Below, piece after piece: positions 16,343-20,267 of a DNA stretch of 20,267 nucleotides. Origin of the DNA: Clostridium sp. CAG:273 (GTDB taxonomy: Bacteria; Bacillota; Clostridia; TANB77; CAG-508); the NCBI GenBank assembly GCA_000438355.1, contig FR901451.1, forward strand, positions 1-20,267, in the 5' to 3' direction. The notes under the pieces were generated by a model. It saw nothing but the letters and a program-made list of their open reading frames with translations. It was not told the origin of the DNA and did not search any database. The first letter of the stretch is position 1; every line of letters starts with the position of its first letter. A program made the position numbers and the translations under genes.

Positions 16343-16370
16343 AGAACTATTTAATTAGAATTTATATATT

Positions 16371-18194
16371 TTAATTAAGTGCATTTACTTCAACAATACT
16401 ATTAGAAGATGAATTACCATTATTTATATTTCCCTCTTCTGTTATTCCACAAGCTGTAATATATCCAGTGGTTGGGTCATATGCAAATGTTACATTATAT
16501 GTTTTTCCAGACATCAATGCTGGAGGTGTAATTTCTCCTATTTTGGTTGTTGGTGCTGCTAATGTTTGTCCTTGCTCATATTTTTCACTTGTAATTTGTA
16601 TTTGTTTACTTGGTTCTTGTGCATTACTTGCATTATGTGAGCTTACTAGATTAACTAATGTTCTTACCTGTGTCCCTGTTCTAGTTCCTTCATAATTTAA
16701 AAATTGTTGATTATATGCAGCAACTGCTTGGTCATTTAGATTTGCACTACTAGTTATATTTGATGTCATATTATAAATGTATAAATTTAAAGCAGGTCCT
16801 GCAATCCACATATAAATAGGGTTTATAAGTTCTGTTGGATATCCAATTTTTTTCATTTGCTCTTCATTTTTATTAGTTATTATCGTTCCAAGTTGGTTTA
16901 AAAATGTTTGAATATCTGCTGTTTGATAATTGTTTAGCACAATAGTATTGTTTAAATCAAAATCTGCAATTCCAACACTATTTGCAAAAACAACATTATT
17001 TGAAAAACTATATTTAAGATTTGTCATGTCATTAACATTTACTGTAATTGCATAGTTTTCTACTACACTACTAGTATTAATATTAGTATATGACATTTCT
17101 AATCCACCTGTAATCTCTGTTTCTCCAGATAACATATTTAAAGAAATATCATATGTAAGGTTTGAACTTGTTTCTTCTTTTATAATAGTAAAATTTGCCT
17201 CTGTTTCCTCAGTAGAAGAATCTACACTATTTGAATTACTTTCCGATGATGAAATAATTGTAATATCTACTTTATTAACTTTTCCATTAAATTGAGTAAT
17301 AGTTACAGTTAAATCTCCATCATTTACTTTTGTTTCTTGTAAATTAGATATCATATCGTTTACATCATCTGCTGTAATTATAGTTTCTGTACCATTACTT
17401 ATTTCTTGATATATACTATTAATTTTACTAATTAAAGAAGTATCTTGGCTTAGATTCTGTAACATCTGTATTAATATATTTTTTAAATCTTCAACTGTAA
17501 GAGTTATTGCATAATCTACTGAACCATCTGAATTTTCCATTTTAGAAAATTTGTCATCAGTTAAATTATTAATAGCCGGCATAAGGTAATTATTATATAA
17601 ACCTTTCATTTCTTCATCTGAAAATTTTATTGATTCTAAATCTTGTCCTTCTATTTTATTTGGTATTTCTACAGATGAATCTATATTTACTCCAAGTTTT
17701 TGTAATAATTCTGGAATATTATTATTTTCAATTCCTACATAATTTGGTAAAGCAAAATCTGCTTGAAGTGCGTAGATATCTTCAACATGCTTATAGTTAA
17801 ATGGCAAACTAACATCATTTGTATAAAATATATTAATATTTTGCTCATCTCTATTATTAGCAGCATCTACTTTTCCAGAAAAGTTTATTCTTGCATTATT
17901 TGCAAAATTGAACATGTTATTTATTTGTTCATTAGAGTTTGAAGATATATTTGCTGTTAAACTACCATTATTTTCATAAGGAGTAGTTGATTTTTTATTT
18001 ATATATTCCTTTAAATTACTTGGCAAAAATGCTGTTTTCTCTTGCATCATGCTTACCGCATATTTTGCAAACAACTCCTTATTAGATTTAAATAAATCTG
18101 TAAATACATAAATTAATGCAAAAGCTATAACAGATAAAATAATTAAAATTGCTAATATAATTATTGTAATTTTTAAACCTTTATTTTTTTTCAT
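16371..18194 (-). CDS. Membrane-anchored extracytoplasmic protein of unknown function
   Basis: I do not recognise a named family. The 607 residues start with a Lys-rich tip and one helix (about 7-31) with no lipobox, so the rest should lie outside the membrane. Residues 32-340 are Asn/Ser/Asp-rich with alternating hydrophobic patches, suggesting beta-rich domains. Residues about 345-480 continue that pattern (SYTNINTSSVVENYAITVNV). From about 495 a distinct module follows: NQQFLNYEGTRTGTQVRTLV, then SSHNASN, then GKTYNVTFAYDPTTGYITACGI. I have the impression this module recurs in surface proteins of related Clostridia. The tail is Asn/Ser-rich. AAAGGGG precedes the ATG. It follows yebC by 79 bases without an intervening terminator, so co-transcription is likely, and a strong hairpin ends it before spoIIIA. 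Confidence 0.8.
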   Translation of the reverse strand: MKKNKGLKITIIILAILIILSVIAFALIYVFTDLFKSNKELFAKYAVSMMQEKTAFLPSNLKEYINKKSTTPYENNGSLTANISSNSNEQINNMFNFANNARINFSGKVDAANNRDEQNINIFYTNDVSLPFNYKHVEDIYALQADFALPNYVGIENNNIPELLQKLGVNIDSSVEIPNKIEGQDLESIKFSDEEMKGLYNNYLMPAINNLTDDKFSKMENSDGSVDYAITLTVEDLKNILIQMLQNLSQDTSLISKINSIYQEISNGTETIITADDVNDMISNLQETKVNDGDLTVTITQFNGKVNKVDITIISSSESNSNSVDSSTEETEANFTIIKEETSSNLTYDISLNMLSGETEITGGLEMSYTNINTSSVVENYAITVNVNDMTNLKYSFSNNVVFANSVGIADFDLNNTIVLNNYQTADIQTFLNQLGTIITNKNEEQMKKIGYPTELINPIYMWIAGPALNLYIYNMTSNITSSANLNDQAVAAYNQQFLNYEGTRTGTQVRTLVNLVSSHNASNAQEPSKQIQITSEKYEQGQTLAAPTTKIGEITPPALMSGKTYNVTFAYDPTTGYITACGITEEGNINNGNSSSNSIVEVNALN

Positions 18195-18273
18195 ACGTTA
18201 TTACCCCTTTTAAATAGATTATAAATTCCATCTAAATTAAATTTATAACTTATTCTTTCAATATTTTTTAATA

Positions 18274-18999
18274 TTATTCTTCCCAATTATGATATACATT
18301 CATTACATCATCTAAATCTTCTAAGTTGTCTATTAATCTTTGCATTTTTTCTCCATCTTTTTCGTCCAAACTAATATATGTAGATGGAACCATTTGAATT
18401 TCTGCTTCTAAAAATTCTATTCCTTTTGTTTCTAAAGCTTCTCTTACACTTGAAAAATCTTCTGGTAATGTTGTTATTTCATATATTTCGTCACTTGCTT
18501 GAAAATCTTCTGCTCCATTTTCAAGAGCAAACATCATTAAGTCATCTTCTGACAAATTTGTTGTTGTCTTATCAATTACAATAATACCTTTTTTACTAAA
18601 TAAATAAGAAACACAACCTGATGTTCCTAAGTTTCCTCCTGCTTTATCAAAAGCATGACGTACATCTGCTGCTGTTCTATTTTTATTATCTGTACTTGCC
18701 TCTACAATTAAAGCAACTCCTCCAACGCCATATCCTTCATATACAATTTCTTCATAATTCTCACTGTTTCCTGCTCCTGAAGCTTTCTTTATTGCGTTAT
18801 TTATTGTATCATTTGGCATGTTATTTGCCTTACATTTTGCAATTACATCTTTTAATTTGGAATTACTTGCCGGGTCAGGGCCACCTTGCTTTACTGCTAA
18901 TAGCAATTCTCTTCCTAATTTTGTAAAAATTTTTCCTCTTGCTGCATCTGCTTTTCCCTTTTTTGCTTGAATATTATGCCACTTACTATGTCCTGACAT
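18274..18999 (-). CDS. yebC: YebC/TACO1-family translation factor or transcriptional regulator
   Basis: YebC-family proteins are cytoplasmic. They were long annotated as DNA-binding regulators, and more recent work assigns members a role in relieving ribosome stalling at difficult sequences. The 241 residues cover the full family. The N-terminal domain begins MSGHSKWHNIQAKKGKADAA and includes ARGKIFTKLGREL and CKANNMPNDTINNAIKKASG. The middle domain has YEGYGVGGVALIVEA and TDNKNRTAADVRHAF. The C-terminal part has GAEDFQ and ends NLEDLDDVMNVYHNW. GGAGG precedes the ATG. Its transcript starts behind the rpmE terminator, with a leader of up to about 130 bases. The 607-residue gene follows downstream. 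Confidence 0.95.
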   Translation of the reverse strand: MSGHSKWHNIQAKKGKADAARGKIFTKLGRELLLAVKQGGPDPASNSKLKDVIAKCKANNMPNDTINNAIKKASGAGNSENYEEIVYEGYGVGGVALIVEASTDNKNRTAADVRHAFDKAGGNLGTSGCVSYLFSKKGIIVIDKTTTNLSEDDLMMFALENGAEDFQASDEIYEITTLPEDFSSVREALETKGIEFLEAEIQMVPSTYISLDEKDGEKMQRLIDNLEDLDDVMNVYHNWEE

Positions 19000-19031
19000 T
19001 GTTAATTCCTCCTTTATCTTTTCTTATATTT

Positions 19032-19048
19032 AAGCCAGTTATGGGCTT
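19032..19048 (-). repeat. Small hairpin in the yebC leader
   Basis: AAGCC (19032-19036) pairs with GGCTT (19044-19048) around a 7-base loop, about 33 bases before the yebC start codon. It is the only GC-containing stem in the leader and could affect translation. It is too short to assign a role. Confidence 0.3.
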
Positions 19049-19136
19049 TTTACTCATATATGATACCACACTTTTTTCTTTTTGTGTAGCATTTTTATTA
19101 ATTTTAAATTTTTTTAAATTGTTATATTTGATTTTA

Positions 19137-19165
19137 AATATATGTTATTTATATATTTTTGTCAA
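19137..19165 (-). promoter_or_regulatory. Strong sigma-A promoter candidate for yebC
   Basis: On the minus strand, a full-consensus TTGACA (19160-19165) and TATATT (19137-19142) are 17 bases apart, immediately behind the rpmE terminator. It would give a yebC leader of about 130 bases. A second, weaker candidate lies nearer the gene: extended -10 TGGTATCAT (TATCAT at 19060-19065), with TACACA 17 bases upstream at 19083-19088. Confidence 0.65.
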
Positions 19166-19166
19166 T

Positions 19167-19192
19167 AAAAAAAATAGTAACATAAGTTACTA
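19167..19192 (-). terminator. Rho-independent terminator of rpmE
   Basis: TAGTAAC (19175-19181) pairs with GTTACTA (19186-19192) around a 4-base loop. On the minus strand a run of eight T follows (19167-19174). It lies about 36 bases past the rpmE stop. Confidence 0.8.
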
Positions 19193-19203
19193 CTTTCTTA
19201 TTT

Positions 19204-19219
19204 TTTTGCACATGCAAAA
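19204..19219. repeat. 16-bp palindrome TTTTGCA-CA-TGCAAAA
   Basis: Perfect 7-bp arms with only two bases between them (19204-19210 and 19213-19219), eight bases after the rpmE stop. The tiny spacing suits a dimeric protein binding site better than an RNA hairpin, but no candidate regulator is identifiable. It may be chance. Confidence 0.35.
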
Positions 19220-19227
19220 CTAATATT

Positions 19228-19428
19228 TTATTGAAGTCCATATTTTTTCTTAAACTTATCTGCTCTACCACCAGTTGTCTCTCTCTTTAAGTTTCCTGTC
19301 CAGAATGGATGGCATTTAGAACAAATATCTACTTTTAAATCTTGTCTTGTTGAACCAACGTTCATAACATTTCCACAAGCACATGTAATTGTTGTTTCAT
19401 TATATGCTGGATGTAATCCTTCTTTCAT
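19228..19428 (-). CDS. rpmE: 50S ribosomal protein L31, zinc-binding form
   Basis: Protein of the large ribosomal subunit near the central protuberance. The 66 residues carry the zinc-site cysteines of the C+ form: Cys16 and Cys18 (CAC) and Cys36 and Cys39 (CSKC), followed by HPFWTG, then DKFKKKYG at the C-terminus. GGGAGAGG precedes the ATG. It is closed by its own terminator. The zinc-containing version is the one normally used when zinc is sufficient. Confidence 0.96.
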   Translation of the reverse strand: MKEGLHPAYNETTITCACGNVMNVGSTRQDLKVDICSKCHPFWTGNLKRETTGGRADKFKKKYGLQ

Positions 19429-19532
19429 TTTGTATTCACCTCTCCCTTACTTTTTAAAAAAACTATTTTATATCATAACATATATTAGAAAATATTTCAA
19501 GTATATGATTAAATTTCTTACTCGAAAATTTA

Positions 19533-19694
19533 CTAATTATTTTTTTCTTGCATTTGTTGTTGCTGAATATATCTTGCAGAAGATTCTAATTCTTGATCTA
19601 AAGATGCTTTATGTACCAATTTATTTATAATATTAAAAAGGCAAGCAACTATTAATATAAAAAACAAAACTTTTTTCCAAATTTTACCTACCAT
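19533..19694 (-). CDS. Small single-pass membrane protein, 53 residues, unknown function
   Basis: The start ATG (19694-19692) is preceded by TAGGAG with seven bases of spacing. A promoter TTGCAT-17-TATAAT lies just upstream, which supports a real gene. The product has a basic N-terminus (MVGKIWKK), one helix at about 9-23 (VLFFILIVACLFNII), then a polar tail (SLDQELESSARYIQQQQMQE) likely to be helical or coiled-coil. The topology rule (positive tip inside) suggests an extracytoplasmic tail. It lies about 105 bases upstream of rpmE with no clear terminator between them, and divergent from the VanW lipoprotein gene. I recognise no family. Confidence 0.65.
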   Translation of the reverse strand: MVGKIWKKVLFFILIVACLFNIINKLVHKASLDQELESSARYIQQQQMQEKNN

Positions 19695-19723
19695 ATTTTT
19701 TCTCCTAAATTTACTACAGATTA

Positions 19724-19752
19724 ATTATACTACTTTTAGAAATAATATGCAA
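19724..19752 (-). promoter_or_regulatory. Promoter of the 53-residue membrane protein
   Basis: On the minus strand, TTGCAT (19747-19752) and TATAAT (19724-19729) are 17 bases apart, about 30 bases before the ATG at 19694. It lies in the 108-base divergent gap shared with the VanW gene, for which I see no convincing promoter. Confidence 0.6.
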
Positions 19753-19802
19753 CATATTTTTTATTTAAAAACAAATAATATATTCTGAAAGGATTGATAC
19801 AA

Positions 19803-20267
19803 ATGGAAAAAACAAAATATTTTTTTATAATTTTAATTATTGCATTACTATCTTTTATTTTAACCGGATGTAGTAATAATAATGTACAAAATGAAGAAGA
19901 AAATGTTGCTAATTCTCAAACATACAATTCTAAAAAGACATCTTCTAGTTCAAACGACATTAAGAATAATACTTCTAATGCAGAAAATTCTACTAATATA
20001 ATAAAAAAATCTTCTGTAGATGAAAAAGAAATTGCATCCTACTCTACCCCAATACAAATTGATGATAACAATAGAGATAAAAATATGGAACTTAGTGCAA
20101 AAAAGATTAATGGTACAATTATAAAAAAAGGCGAAGAATTTTCGTTTAATAAAATAGTTGGTAGTCCTACTGAAGAAAAGGGATATGAAAAAGCTGGCGT
20201 TTTCGTTAATGGTAAAAAAGTAAAAGGCTATGGCGGAGGAAATTGTCAAGTTAGTACAACTATATAC
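19803..20267 (+). CDS. VanW-domain lipoprotein, partial (3' end beyond window)
   Basis: The only plus-strand gene. GAAAGGA lies nine bases before the ATG. The first 155 residues are present, in frame to the window edge. A lipoprotein signal ends in LTGC (lipidated Cys23). An Asn/Ser/Glu/Lys-rich linker (24-75) follows. The VanW domain starts near 95: NMELSAKKINGTIIKKGEEF, then FNKIVG, then KGYEKAGVFVNGKK, and the signature GGGNCQVSTTIY at 144-155. VanW proteins are named after a gene of the VanB vancomycin-resistance cluster, but most are chromosomal surface proteins of unknown biochemical function, so this is no evidence of resistance. It should sit on the outer face of the membrane. The usual signature is GGG-x-CQ-x-S-(S/T)-T; the Cys is present. 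Confidence 0.88.
   Translation, partial: MEKTKYFFIILIIALLSFILTGCSNNNVQNEEENVANSQTYNSKKTSSSSNDIKNNTSNAENSTNIIKKSSVDEKEIASYSTPIQIDDNNRDKNMELSAKKINGTIIKKGEEFSFNKIVGSPTEEKGYEKAGVFVNGKKVKGYGGGNCQVSTTIY

Noticed and set aside
19950..20249. A 99-residue minus-strand reading frame opposite the VanW gene
   Set aside because: It overlaps a plus-strand gene with lipobox and VanW signature, has no ribosome site or promoter that I can see, and its composition is that of an antisense shadow.
19803..20267. Vancomycin-resistance determinant
   Set aside because: VanW domains occur widely in chromosomal surface proteins. No vanH, vanA/B, vanX or VanS/R-like genes are nearby.

Overview
The window is a very AT-rich stretch of a Gram-positive, endospore-forming Clostridia-type chromosome. 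The evidence is A/T-biased codon use, strong AGGAGG-type ribosome sites, a complete spoIIIA sporulation operon in canonical order, a clostridial L-lactate dehydrogenase and a VanW-domain lipoprotein. The species cannot be named from the sequence; an uncultured gut-type clostridial lineage would fit. Nearly every gene lies on the minus strand, so the window reads right to left.

Layout from right to left: (i) at the right edge, a plus-strand VanW lipoprotein cut by the window end, divergent from a 53-residue single-pass membrane protein; (ii) rpmE (ribosomal protein L31) with a terminator; (iii) yebC followed by a 607-residue membrane-anchored protein of unknown function, ended by a long hairpin; (iv) the spoIIIA operon AA-AB-AC-AD-AE-AF-AG-AH, which builds the channel between mother cell and forespore, with spoIIIAA broken by one extra base; (v) a polytopic membrane protein with its own near-consensus promoter and terminator, then pfkA with its own promoter and terminator; (vi) a housekeeping run argS, a CmpB-like membrane protein, glmM, a 3-helix membrane protein, metG and tmk, ending at a terminator; (vii) ldh with its own promoter and a 20-bp hairpin behind it; (viii) the start of a peroxiredoxin gene that falls apart after about 45 codons at the left edge.

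Most of this is ordinary core metabolism, translation, wall-precursor and sporulation content. I see no CRISPR array, phage, transposon, toxin-antitoxin pair or defence island. The most interesting signal is a coincidence between the two frameshifts. In both spoIIIAA and the peroxiredoxin, an extra C sits directly before a conserved Gly codon and creates an in-frame CGG. By my manual scan no other gene here contains an in-frame CGG, although the trinucleotide occurs many times out of phase. Sequencing or assembly error, real gene decay, and unusual CGG decoding are all possible explanations. The spoIIIAA downstream frame also has its own ATG with GGAGG nine bases ahead of it. Other points worth a look are a mixed-type phosphofructokinase with ambiguous donor residues, the unknown 607-residue protein, and the missing promoter room in front of spoIIIA.
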